From positions 1 to 64,000 of the forward strand of contig NZ_JAQFWP010000009.1 of the NCBI RefSeq assembly GCF_027706745.1: a stretch of 64,000 bases of DNA. The letters are read 5' to 3'. Of the stretch, positions 49,954 through 58,222 are shown one piece after another. The notes under the pieces were generated by a model. The model had not been told where the DNA came from and did not search any database. It worked only from the letters and a program-made list of their open reading frames with translations. Numbering within the stretch: the first letter of the stretch is position 1; each line of letters begins with the position of its first letter. Origin of the DNA: Nocardiopsis suaedae. Lineage in GTDB: Bacteria > Actinomycetota > Actinomycetes > Streptosporangiales > Streptosporangiaceae. Position numbers and translations under genes: made by a program.

Positions 49954-50877
49954 ATGGAATGGTTGACCGCCCCCTTCGAGGTGGCCTTCGTCGCCCGTGC
50001 GCTGGTCGCCGGGGTGCTCGTCTCGGTCGTCTGCGCGCTGGCCGGGACCTGGGTCGTGCTGCGCGGCATGGCCTTCCTCGGCGACGCGATGGCGCACGGC
50101 ATGCTCCCCGGAGTGGCGCTGGCCTCGCTGCTGGGCGGCAGCCTCTTCCTCGGCGCCGCCCTGAGCGCGGCCGCCATGGCGGCCGGCGTCACGGCGGTGA
50201 CCCGCAGGACGCGGCTCTCCCAGGACACCGCGATCGGCCTGCTCTTCGTCGGGATGCTCTCCCTCGGCGTGATCATCGTCTCCCGGTCGCAGTCCTTCGC
50301 CGTGGACCTCACCGGCTTCCTCTTCGGCGACGTGCTGGCCGTGCGCCCCGTCGACCTGGCCGTCCTCGCGGGGGCGGCGGCCGCCGCCGCGGCCCTGGCC
50401 CTGCTGGGGCACCGGGCGTTCGTCGCCCTGGCCTTCGACCCCCGCAAGGCCGAGACCCTGGGCCTGAGCCCGCGCCGGGCGCACCTGGCCATGCTCGGCC
50501 TGGTGACCCTGGCCATCACGGCCTCCTTCCACGTGGTGGGCACCCTGCTGGTGTTCGGCCTGCTCATCGCGCCACCGGCCGCGATGGCGCTGTGGGCCCG
50601 CCGCATCCCGTCGATCATGCTCGGCGCCGCCCTGATCGGCTCGGCCGCCACCGCCGCCGGGCTGCTCCTGTCCTGGCACCTGGGCACCGCCGCCGGGGCG
50701 ACCATCGCCGCGGTCGCCGTGGCCTCCTTCTTCGTCTCCGCCCTCGCGGCGCGCCTGCGGGACCGCAGGGCGCCGGAGGCCCGGAGCCCGCGCCCCGCGC
50801 GGGACCACCGCCCCCCGCACCCGTCCGACCCCCCGGAAGCCACGAGCCCGGAAACGGAGCGCGCGCAGCTGCGATGA
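49954..50877 (+). CDS. aztB: Zinc ABC transporter permease (AztB/ZnuB type)
   Basis: 307 residues with about eight membrane helices, matching the ABC-3 metal permease family: LVSVVCALAGTWVVLRGMAFLGDAMAHGMLPGVALA, TRLSQDTAIGLLFVGMLSLGVIIVSRSQSF, DLTGFLFGDVLAV and ASFHVVGTLLVFGLLIAPPAAMALWARR. The last ~45 residues are a Pro/Arg-rich cytosolic tail. The ATG at 49954 immediately follows the promoter. The stop overlaps the start of the next gene (ATGA), tying it to the AztD-like lipoprotein. Confidence 0.9.
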   Translation: MEWLTAPFEVAFVARALVAGVLVSVVCALAGTWVVLRGMAFLGDAMAHGMLPGVALASLLGGSLFLGAALSAAAMAAGVTAVTRRTRLSQDTAIGLLFVGMLSLGVIIVSRSQSFAVDLTGFLFGDVLAVRPVDLAVLAGAAAAAAALALLGHRAFVALAFDPRKAETLGLSPRRAHLAMLGLVTLAITASFHVVGTLLVFGLLIAPPAAMALWARRIPSIMLGAALIGSAATAAGLLLSWHLGTAAGATIAAVAVASFFVSALAARLRDRRAPEARSPRPARDHRPPHPSDPPEATSPETERAQLR

Positions 50878-52109
50878 CGATCGGAACACGAACCCTTCCC
50901 GCCCTGGCCTGCGCGGCGGGCGCCCTGGCGCTCGCCGGATGCGGCCCCTCGGGCGGCGCGGCCGGGGACACCCCGTCCGCGTCCCCCGAACAGCCGCACG
51001 GATACGTCGAAGGGGCCGAGGAGACCGCCGAGCCCCAGTGGCGCCTGGTCCTGGCCGACGCCGAGGACGGCGCCGTGCACCTGCTCGATCCGGCCACCGA
51101 GGAGGTCACCCCGCTCGGAACCGTCCCGGGCGCCCGGCAGGCCGCCACCGACGGGCGCCACGCCTACATCGGCGCCGACGGGTCGGTGACCGTCCTGGAC
51201 ACCGGGGCATGGACGGTCGACCACGGCGACCACGTGCACTACTACCGCGCCGAACCGGGGACCGTCGGCGAGGCCGACGCCGCGGGCGCCCTCGGCGCGG
51301 CCGGGGACCCGGCCGTCACGGCGCTGGACACCGGCGACGGCGCCCTGGTGCTCGACCGGTCGGCCCTCGACGAGGGGGAGCTCGACCCGGTCGCCCGGCC
51401 GGACGGCGCCGCCGCCGTCGTCCCCTTCGGAGGGAAGCTGCTGGCCGCCGGCGCCGAGGGGGACGCCGTGCAGGTGCTGGACCGCGGCGGCGACCCCGAG
51501 GGCACCCTCGACGAGGCGTGCCCCGGCCCCTCCGGCCAGGCGGTGACCCGGCGCGGCGCCGTGCTCGGATGCTCCGACGGTGCCCTGGTGGTGACCGAGG
51601 ACGACGGGGGCGGCGGTGACGGCGGAGACGACGCTGACGGCAGCGCGCTCGTCGCGGAGCAGGCGCCCTACCCCGACGGTGAGGACGCGCCCCCGGTGGA
51701 GTCCTTCCACCACCGCGCCGGGGCGCCCGTGGTCGCCGGGCTCGCGGCCGACGGCGAAGGCGCCTGGGCGCTCGACGTCGGCGCCGCCGAGTGGACCCGC
51801 ATCGACAGCGGGCCCGCGGTGGCCGTGAGCGCGGCGGGTGAGGGCCTGCCCGTGCTCGTCCTCGGCGAGGACGGGACCCTGCGCTCCTACGACCCGGCGA
51901 CCGGCGAACGCACCGCCGAGAGGGAGCTCATGGACCCGGTCGAGGGAGGCGGCCCACCGCCTTCGGTGTGGATCGACACCGCCCGCGCCTACGTCAACGA
52001 CCCGGCCGCCGACGCGGTCCACGAGATCGACTACAACGACGACCTGCGCGTCGCCCGCACCTTCGACCTCGAATTCACCCCCGACCTCATGGTCGAGACG
52101 GGGTCGTGA
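50874..52109 (+). CDS. AztD-like lipoprotein, probable periplasmic-side zinc chaperone
   Basis: 411 residues. A lipoprotein signal ends at Cys23 (ALALAGCGP). It is followed by HGYVEGAEETAEPQWRLVLADAEDGAVHLLD, a beginning like that of AztD-type beta-propeller chaperones. A His-rich cluster DHGDHVHYYR (about residues 121-130) and FHHRAG are candidate zinc ligands. Repeated DGxxVxVLD-type strands throughout fit a propeller. The gene is coupled to the permease by overlap and precedes aztC. A second AztD homologue follows aztC, so this locus has two related chaperone genes. The split of labour between them is unknown. Confidence 0.75.
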   Translation: MTIGTRTLPALACAAGALALAGCGPSGGAAGDTPSASPEQPHGYVEGAEETAEPQWRLVLADAEDGAVHLLDPATEEVTPLGTVPGARQAATDGRHAYIGADGSVTVLDTGAWTVDHGDHVHYYRAEPGTVGEADAAGALGAAGDPAVTALDTGDGALVLDRSALDEGELDPVARPDGAAAVVPFGGKLLAAGAEGDAVQVLDRGGDPEGTLDEACPGPSGQAVTRRGAVLGCSDGALVVTEDDGGGGDGGDDADGSALVAEQAPYPDGEDAPPVESFHHRAGAPVVAGLAADGEGAWALDVGAAEWTRIDSGPAVAVSAAGEGLPVLVLGEDGTLRSYDPATGERTAERELMDPVEGGGPPPSVWIDTARAYVNDPAADAVHEIDYNDDLRVARTFDLEFTPDLMVETGS

Positions 52110-52209
52110 CCCGTCCGCGCGAAGAGCCGCACCCCCACCCCTCGGACCCCCTCGACACCGACCGGGACGCCACGCCCCGGTCCCCCCGAACGCATTGGAA
52201 GACGCCGAC

Positions 52210-53193
52210 GTGTTTCCCATCCAGCGCATCAGAGCGTTCCGCGCGCGGAGCACTCCCGACCGCCCCGCCCCCCTCCGGCGGGCGGCGGCCCCCGCCGTGG
52301 CCGCCCTCGCCCTGCTCCTGCCCGCCACCCTGTCCGGGTGCGCCGCCTTCGGCGGAGAACGGAGCGGCATCGTCGTCACCACCAACATCCTGGGTGACAT
52401 CACCCGCTCCGTCGTCGGCGACGAAGCCGACGTCACCGTCCTGATGCAGCCCAACGCCAACCCGCACTCCTTCGGCGTCTCCGCGCAGCAGGCCGCGGAA
52501 CTGGAGGAGGCCGAACTCCTCGTCTACAACGGCCTGGGCCTGGAGGAGGGCGTGCTGCGCAACGTCGAGGCCGCCGAACAGGCCGGGACGCCGTCGCTGG
52601 AGGTCGCCGCGGGGATCGACCCCCTCGACTTCGCCGAGGGCGAGTCGGCCGGGCAGCCCGACCCGCACTTCTGGACCGACCCGGTGCGCACCGGCGAGGC
52701 CGTGGACCTCATCGCCGACGCCATCGTGGAGCAGGTCGGCGGCATCGACGAGGACCGCGTCCGCGCCAGCGCCGACGAGTACCGGGGGGAGGTCGAGGCG
52801 CTGCACGCGGAGGCGGAGGAGCGCTTCGCCGCCCTGCCTGAGGAGCGGCGCAAGCTGGTCACCGACCACCACGTCTTCGGCTACCTCGCCGACCGCTACG
52901 GCTTCGAGGTCATCGGCGCGGTCGTGCCCAGCGGCACCACCCTGGCGTCGCCCAGCAGCGCGGACCTGAAGTCCCTGTCCGACGCGGTCCGCGATGCCGG
53001 GGTGCCCGCGGTCTTCGCCGACTCGGCGCAGCCGGACCGGCTCACCCGGGTCATGGCCGAGGAGGCGGACCTGGAGATCGAGGTCGTCCCGCTGTTCACC
53101 GAGTCCTTGACCGGCGAGGACGGGGACGCGCCCACCTACCTGGACATGGCCCGCTACAACACCGGGGCCATCGCGGACGCCCTCGCCGAATAG
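52210..53193 (+). CDS. aztC: Zinc-binding lipoprotein of ABC transporter (AztC/ZnuA type)
   Basis: 327 residues, cluster A-I solute-binding protein. The lipobox LSGC places the lipidated Cys at 44. Expected zinc ligands are present: His86 (NPHSFG), His153 (PDPHFWTD), His220 or His221 (TDHHVFGYLADRYG) and Asp271 (FADSAQPD). No long His-rich loop of ZnuA type is seen, as in AztC. It captures zinc outside the membrane and delivers it to AztB. The GTG at 52210 has GGAAG 8 bases upstream. It sits between two AztD-like chaperone genes in one operon. Confidence 0.9.
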   Translation: MFPIQRIRAFRARSTPDRPAPLRRAAAPAVAALALLLPATLSGCAAFGGERSGIVVTTNILGDITRSVVGDEADVTVLMQPNANPHSFGVSAQQAAELEEAELLVYNGLGLEEGVLRNVEAAEQAGTPSLEVAAGIDPLDFAEGESAGQPDPHFWTDPVRTGEAVDLIADAIVEQVGGIDEDRVRASADEYRGEVEALHAEAEERFAALPEERRKLVTDHHVFGYLADRYGFEVIGAVVPSGTTLASPSSADLKSLSDAVRDAGVPAVFADSAQPDRLTRVMAEEADLEIEVVPLFTESLTGEDGDAPTYLDMARYNTGAIADALAE

Positions 53194-53278
53194 GGCGTCC
53201 GCCCACCCCTCACCGCCCCCACCGGCACCTGCCCCCCGCCTTACCGGAACACCCCTGCACAGAAACGGATCAGGAACC

Positions 53279-54463
53279 GTGAGAAAGCATCCCCTTCCCT
53301 TCCGGCCCTCCCGGCACGGCCGACCGGCGGCCGCGCTGTCCGCCCTGGCGGCCCTCGGCCTGGCCGCCACCGCCTGCGGTGGCGGAGACCAGGCCGCAGA
53401 ACCGGCGTCGACCGAGGTCACCGACGCCCTCGTCGCCACCTACGACGGCGGGGTCCTCGTCATCGACGGGGAGAGCCTCGACGTCGTCGAGGACATCCCG
53501 CTGGAGGGCTTCAACCGGCTCAACCCGGCGGGCGACGGGCGCCACGTGCTCGTGTCCACCTCGTCCGGCTTCCGCGTCCTGGACGCGGTCGGGGCCGAGC
53601 TCACCGACGACGAGTTCGAGGCGCCCCACCCCGGCCACGTGGTCCGCCACGCCGGCCGCACCGTGCTGTTCTCCGACGGCACCGGCGAGGTGACCTCCTT
53701 CGACCCCGCCGACCTGGGCGACGGGCTCCCTGAGACCGAGACCTACACCGCCGAGGAGCCCCACCACGGCGTCGCCGTCGAGCTGGAGAACGGCGAGATG
53801 GCGGTGACCTACGGCGACGAGGAGGAGCGCCCGGGCGTCCTCGTCCTCGACGCCGACGGCGAGGAGATCCACCGCAGCGACGAGTGCCCCGGGGTGCACG
53901 GCGAGGCGGCCGCGCAGGACGGGGCGCTGCTCTTCGGCTGCGAGGACGGGGTCCTCCTCTACCGCGACGGGGAGCTCGCCAAGACCGACAGCCCCGACGA
54001 CTACGGCCGCATCGGCAACCAGGCCGGGCACGAGGAGTCGCCGTACGTGCTCGGCGACTACAAGACCGACCCCGACGCCGAGCTGGAGCGCCCCGAGCGG
54101 ATCTCCATCACCGACACCACCGACGGCGACCTGGAGCTGGTCGACCTGGGTACCAGCTACAGCTTCCGGTCGCTGGGGCGCGGCCCGGACGGCGAGGCGC
54201 TGGTGCTGGGCACCGACGGGGCGCTGCACGTCATCGACCCGGAGTCGGCCGAGGTGACCGGCTCCCACCCGGTGATCGGGGAGTGGACCGAGCCGCTGGA
54301 GTGGCAGGACCCCCGCCCCACCCTGTTCGTGCGCGGTGACACCGCCTACGTGACCGACCCGGGTGAGAAGAAGCTGTACGCGGTGGACACCGCGTCCGGG
54401 GAGGTGCGGGCGGAGACGGAGCTGCCCGAGGCCTCCAACGAGATCACCGGCGTGGAGGAGTGA
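53279..54463 (+). CDS. aztD: Zinc metallochaperone AztD
   Basis: 394 residues. The lipoprotein signal ends at Cys33 (LAATACGGG). The mature protein has repeated beta strands (LVATYDGGVLVIDGESLDVVEDIPLEGFNRLNPAGDGRHVLVST...) consistent with the AztD beta-propeller. Histidine-bearing loops APHPGHVVRHAG, EEPHHGVAVE and ECPGVHGEAA are probable zinc sites. AztD hands zinc to AztC in Paracoccus. It ends the operon and is followed at once by a strong hairpin. The N-terminus lacks the HGYVEGAEE stretch found in its upstream paralogue. Confidence 0.85.
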   Translation: MRKHPLPFRPSRHGRPAAALSALAALGLAATACGGGDQAAEPASTEVTDALVATYDGGVLVIDGESLDVVEDIPLEGFNRLNPAGDGRHVLVSTSSGFRVLDAVGAELTDDEFEAPHPGHVVRHAGRTVLFSDGTGEVTSFDPADLGDGLPETETYTAEEPHHGVAVELENGEMAVTYGDEEERPGVLVLDADGEEIHRSDECPGVHGEAAAQDGALLFGCEDGVLLYRDGELAKTDSPDDYGRIGNQAGHEESPYVLGDYKTDPDAELERPERISITDTTDGDLELVDLGTSYSFRSLGRGPDGEALVLGTDGALHVIDPESAEVTGSHPVIGEWTEPLEWQDPRPTLFVRGDTAYVTDPGEKKLYAVDTASGEVRAETELPEASNEITGVEE

Positions 54464-54466
54464 CCC

Positions 54467-54507
54467 GGCGCGGTCCGGGCCGGGGTGCGGCCCGCCCGGA
54501 CCGCGCC
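54467..54507 (+). terminator. Terminator of the zinc operon
   Basis: GGCGCGGTCCGGGC (54467-54480) pairs perfectly with GCCCGGACCGCGCC (54494-54507), a 14-bp stem with a 13-base loop, starting 4 bases after the aztD stop codon. Confidence 0.75.
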
Positions 54508-54578
54508 CTTCCCGGGGCGGGTGCTCCTGCCCGCGCGGAAGGGGCCGCCGGAGCCTTCGGCGGAGGGATCCGGCCATA

Positions 54579-54627
54579 GGCGGCCGTGCGCCGGACCGTC
54601 CGTCCCACGGCCCGGCGCACGGCCGCC
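54579..54627. repeat. Long perfect hairpin in the aztD-phosphodiesterase gap
   Basis: A perfect 16-bp inverted repeat, GGCGGCCGTGCGCCGG (54579-54594) and its complement (54612-54627), loop 17 bases. It could be a second terminator or a structural repeat. The rest of the gap up to 55045 shows no gene. Confidence 0.55.
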
Positions 54628-55045
54628 GAAACGTGTCCTGCCGCCGGTCACACCGCTGGGACCCGTGATCACGGCGGTCGTGCTGGCCGCCGTCCGGTCG
54701 GGACGGCACGGTCGCCATGGCCCTGAGGGCGGCGACCGGCGCCCACAGGCGGGGTGCCGGTCGCAGTGCTCGGGGCGGGCCGGGTCCGCCTCCAGCGCCG
54801 TGCCGAACGTGCCGATCGCGCCGACTGGGCTGACCTGTCCGGGTGGAAATCACGTCACTCCAGCGGACGCGGCTCTGGACCCGGGTCGCCTGAACCTCAG
54901 CGGGCATTCATGTCCACGTGGGTGACCGTGAGTGTCGGCGGATGGCACCATGAGCGACCGGGCGGCCGCCGGTCGGTCGTCCCGCCGGCCCCCCCGCGTC
55001 GCACATTCCCCACGGCCCCCACGGCCACCCCCCCCAGGAGGACCT

Positions 55046-56101
55046 GTGCCCCGCTCCCTCCCCGCTCTGCGGCTCCTCGGCGCCGCTGCGTTCGGCCTGA
55101 TCCTGGCCCCCGCCGCGCCCGCATACGCCGACTCCGGATCGATCGCCGACACCACCTCGGTCGGCGTGCACAACGCCTACGAGAAGTCCGCCTTCCCCCA
55201 CTTCGCCGACGCACTCGACTCCGGTGCCGGACTGCTGGAGATCGACGTCTGGACCGACGAGATCACCGGCGACTGGCGGGTCAACCACGACCTCATCGGC
55301 CAGAGCAACAACTGCGCCGGTGCGACCGACCCCGACGGCCTGCGCGAAGGCGGCGACGGAGACCTCCGCGCCTGCCTCACCGACATCCGCACCTGGCACG
55401 AGGCGCAGCCCGGCCACCGGCCCATCGTGCTCAAGATCGAGATGAAGGACGGTTTCCACGCCGCCGGGGGTCTGGGCCCCGCCGCGTTCGACACACTCGT
55501 CGACGAGACGCTCGGCGACGCCGTCTACCGACCCGCCGACCTGCTCGGCGGCAAGGACACCCTGGACGAGGCCGCCGCAGCGGGGGACTGGGCCGACCGC
55601 GACGCGCTCGCGGGCAAGGTCCTCATCGAGCTCATCCCCGGCACCGTCGAACGGCAGAACCCCTTCGACGACCTGTGGACCGACGAGGAGTACGCCCGCC
55701 ACCTGCGCGACCTCGCCGAGGCGGGCGGGATCGGCCGGGCGGCGGCGTTCCCTGCGGTCCTGGACGCCGAGGCCGGGGACCCGCGGGAGCGCTACGACGA
55801 CACGGGCATCCGGCCCTGGTTCGTGGTGTTCGACGGAAGCGCCCCGGCCTACGCCGGCGGCGGCATCGACACCTCGTGGTACGTGGAGAACAACTACCTG
55901 CTGGTCATGACCGACGCCCACGCGGTGGCACCGGAGATCGACCCGGTGTCCCCGGGCGAGGACGAGGCCGCCGCACGCGTGGCCGAACTGGCCGGGGCCG
56001 GTGCGACGACGGTGACCAGCGACTGGACCGGCCTGCCGTCGGTACTGGGCACGGTCCTGCCGCGCGGCACAGGCGGCGGGGCAGGAGGCGGCGCGGGCTG
56101 A
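55046..56101 (+). CDS. Secreted PI-PLC-C1-like phosphodiesterase
   Basis: 351 residues from a GTG with AGGAGG 5 bases upstream. A signal peptide covers about 1-28 (cleavage after AYA). The PLC-like TIM barrel has the catalytic His pair: His42 in VGVHNAYEK and His81 in DWRVNHDLIG. The metal/acid region is GAGLLEIDVWTDE, and KIEMKDGF follows. This matches the Ca2+-dependent phosphoinositide phospholipase C (PI-PLC-C1) group of bacteria. The substrate is probably a phosphoinositide or related glycerophosphodiester outside the cell, which is not certain. The tail is Gly-rich. It is monocistronic and convergent with the lanthipeptide transporter genes. Confidence 0.78.
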   Translation: MPRSLPALRLLGAAAFGLILAPAAPAYADSGSIADTTSVGVHNAYEKSAFPHFADALDSGAGLLEIDVWTDEITGDWRVNHDLIGQSNNCAGATDPDGLREGGDGDLRACLTDIRTWHEAQPGHRPIVLKIEMKDGFHAAGGLGPAAFDTLVDETLGDAVYRPADLLGGKDTLDEAAAAGDWADRDALAGKVLIELIPGTVERQNPFDDLWTDEEYARHLRDLAEAGGIGRAAAFPAVLDAEAGDPRERYDDTGIRPWFVVFDGSAPAYAGGGIDTSWYVENNYLLVMTDAHAVAPEIDPVSPGEDEAAARVAELAGAGATTVTSDWTGLPSVLGTVLPRGTGGGAGGGAG

Positions 56102-56176
56102 GGCGGGACGGGCCCGCTCTCGGGGCACGGCCACCGCGCCGGGCCGCGTCCTCTGGCCCGGACCTCCGATGATCCC

Positions 56177-56232
56177 GATCCCGGGGAAAACGGCGCTACC
56201 AGCGCGTTTTTAGCGTCGTTTCCCCCGAGACC
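56177..56232. repeat. Palindromic repeat, degenerate copy
   Basis: The left arm contains CGGGGAAAACGGCGCTA, and the right arm TAGCGTCGTTTCCCCCGAGA. The 12-base loop is CCAGCGCGTTTT. It aligns with the perfect palindrome at 60086-60141 and lies in the gap between the phosphodiesterase and the convergent ramB. Confidence 0.8.
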
Positions 56233-56386
56233 AACAACGGAAGGGGGCTGGGACGACGGCCCCGGCCTGGTCCGAGGGCAATGACACCGCTCCAGCGGAC
56301 GCGCCCCTGCGCTGATGTCGCCGGACGGGCGCCACGCCACTCCACCCGACGTGTCCTGGGGCCGACGGGCGCGTCGCGGACGCCGT

Positions 56387-58222
56387 TCAGCCGGGCGCCT
56401 CCCAGTACCCCGCGAGGTCGCGGTAGAGCGGGGACGTGCGCAGCAGTTCCCGGTGCGTGCCGACGGCCGTGGACGTCCCGTCCAGGACCACGATCCGGTC
56501 CGCCCGCAGCGCCGAGGAGAGGCGGTGCGCGATGACCAGCAGGGTCGTCCCCTCCCGCCGGGCCAGCGCCTCCTCGGCGTGCGCCTCGGTGTCGGGGTCG
56601 AGGTGGCAGGTGGCCTCGTCCAGGATCAGCAGCGGCGCGGGGGAGGCGTGGGCGCGCCCGAGGCAGAGCAGCTGCCGCTCACCGGCGGAGAGGGCGGCCG
56701 GGTCGACGTCGGCCTCCAGCCCGCCCAGGCGCTCCACCAGCGGGCCCAGGCGCAGCGCCGCCACCGCCTCGGAGATCCGCCCGTCCCCCGCCTCCGGGGC
56801 GAGCTGGGCGAGGTTCTCCCGGACGGTCCCGGCGAACACGTAGCCCTCCTGGGGGAGCAGGACCCGGGCGCGCGCCATCGGCGGCGAGGCGCGCCCGCGC
56901 ACCGGCGCACCGCTCAGGAGCACGTCGCCGTGGTCGGGGGAGTGCAGGCCGGTCAGCACGTGGGCCAGCGTCGACTTGCCGATGCCGCTGGGGCCGACCA
57001 CCGCGACGTGCTCCCCGGCGGCGACCGCGAGGTCGAATCCCTCCAGGAGCGGCGGTGTCCCGGCACCGTAGGAGACCCGGAGGTCCCGGCACAGGACCGC
57101 GGGCGGGGCCCCGCCGTCCGCGGGCACGGGGGCGGCGTCCTCCTGTCCCCCCGCTCCCTGCGGTGCCGGAGCGTCCGGTTCCTGTCCCTCCGGGGGGACG
57201 AACCGCTCCAGCACCACCACCAGGCGGCTTCCCGCCGCCGCCACCGCCGTCATCATGGTGCGCAGCGCGGGGAGCAGGGACTGCACCAGGTAGGTCAGCG
57301 CCCCCATCAGGGCACCGGCGCTCACCCCCCGGTCGAGCAGCCACGGGACGGCCGCCAGGAGCGCGACGACGGGGAGCTGTCCTGCCGCCCCCAGCGCCAG
57401 GGTGCGCACCGCCGTCCACCGGGCCAGGGACCGCCCCGCCGCCTCCGCTTCGGCGGCCAGGCCGTGCAGGCCGCTCCCGGCGGTGCCGGTCGTCCCGCAG
57501 GCCACCAGGTCGCGAAGCCCGGTGCGCAGGGCGGCGGACCGGTCGGTGAAGGCCTCGTCCGCGTCGAGGTACCGGCGCTGCGCCGCGGCCATGGGGAGCA
57601 GGGTGAGCAGGAAGAGCAGCAGGCCCAGGGCCATCGGCGGGAGCACGACCGGCAGCAGCTCGGGGGCGAGGGCGGCCATCCCGGCGACGGCTCCCACGGC
57701 GGTGAAGGCGAACGACCGCACCGTCAGCACCAGCCCGGCGAAGCCGTCCCGGGCGATCTCGGTCTGCCGGGTGAGGCGGGAGACGGCGGCGCGTTCGGCC
57801 TCGGCCGCGCGGGCCGGGTCGGCCACGGCCCGGCCCAGGGCCTGGTCGGCGGCGCGCCGCACCAGCCCGTCCCGGAAGGGTTCGACGAGCCCGGAGAGCC
57901 GCCGGAAGACGCCGCGCAGGACCGGACCGGCGAGCAGCACCGAAGCGGCGGCGACGGCGAGCCACGCCAGACCTTCGGCGGGCCGCCCGGCGAGGAACCC
58001 GCGGTCGAGGGACCAGGCCACGGCGAAGCCGACGAGGAAGGTCTGGACGGACTCCAGCAGCGACCACGCGGCGAGCCCGATGAGGGCGCCCTTGTGGCGC
58101 CGGAAGAAGCGCAACGCATACGGAAGGAGCCTGCGGACGGTCCCCCGGTACCGGTGCCCGCCGGGAGGCGTGCCGCCGTTCCCCGCCGCCGCGCAGCGCC
58201 GTCGGACGTCATGACGGATCAT
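56387..58222 (-). CDS. ramB: ABC exporter half-transporter, lanthipeptide export (RamB/AmfA type)
   Basis: 611 residues. The N-terminal ~320 form a six-helix exporter domain (GALIGLAAWSLLESVQTFLVGFAVAWSL onward). The C-terminal ATPase has Walker A VGPSGIGKSTLAHVL, the Q-loop LLPQEGYVFAGTVRENLAQLAP, signature LSAGERQLLCLGRA, Walker B LLILDEATCHLD and the switch His in IAHRLSS. It overlaps the gene before it by 14 bases and, with it, likely forms a heterodimer that exports the SapB-like peptide. The signature reads LSAGE rather than LSGGQ, so one ATP site may be degenerate. Confidence 0.87.
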   Translation of the reverse strand: MIRHDVRRRCAAAGNGGTPPGGHRYRGTVRRLLPYALRFFRRHKGALIGLAAWSLLESVQTFLVGFAVAWSLDRGFLAGRPAEGLAWLAVAAASVLLAGPVLRGVFRRLSGLVEPFRDGLVRRAADQALGRAVADPARAAEAERAAVSRLTRQTEIARDGFAGLVLTVRSFAFTAVGAVAGMAALAPELLPVVLPPMALGLLLFLLTLLPMAAAQRRYLDADEAFTDRSAALRTGLRDLVACGTTGTAGSGLHGLAAEAEAAGRSLARWTAVRTLALGAAGQLPVVALLAAVPWLLDRGVSAGALMGALTYLVQSLLPALRTMMTAVAAAGSRLVVVLERFVPPEGQEPDAPAPQGAGGQEDAAPVPADGGAPPAVLCRDLRVSYGAGTPPLLEGFDLAVAAGEHVAVVGPSGIGKSTLAHVLTGLHSPDHGDVLLSGAPVRGRASPPMARARVLLPQEGYVFAGTVRENLAQLAPEAGDGRISEAVAALRLGPLVERLGGLEADVDPAALSAGERQLLCLGRAHASPAPLLILDEATCHLDPDTEAHAEEALARREGTTLLVIAHRLSSALRADRIVVLDGTSTAVGTHRELLRTSPLYRDLAGYWEAPG

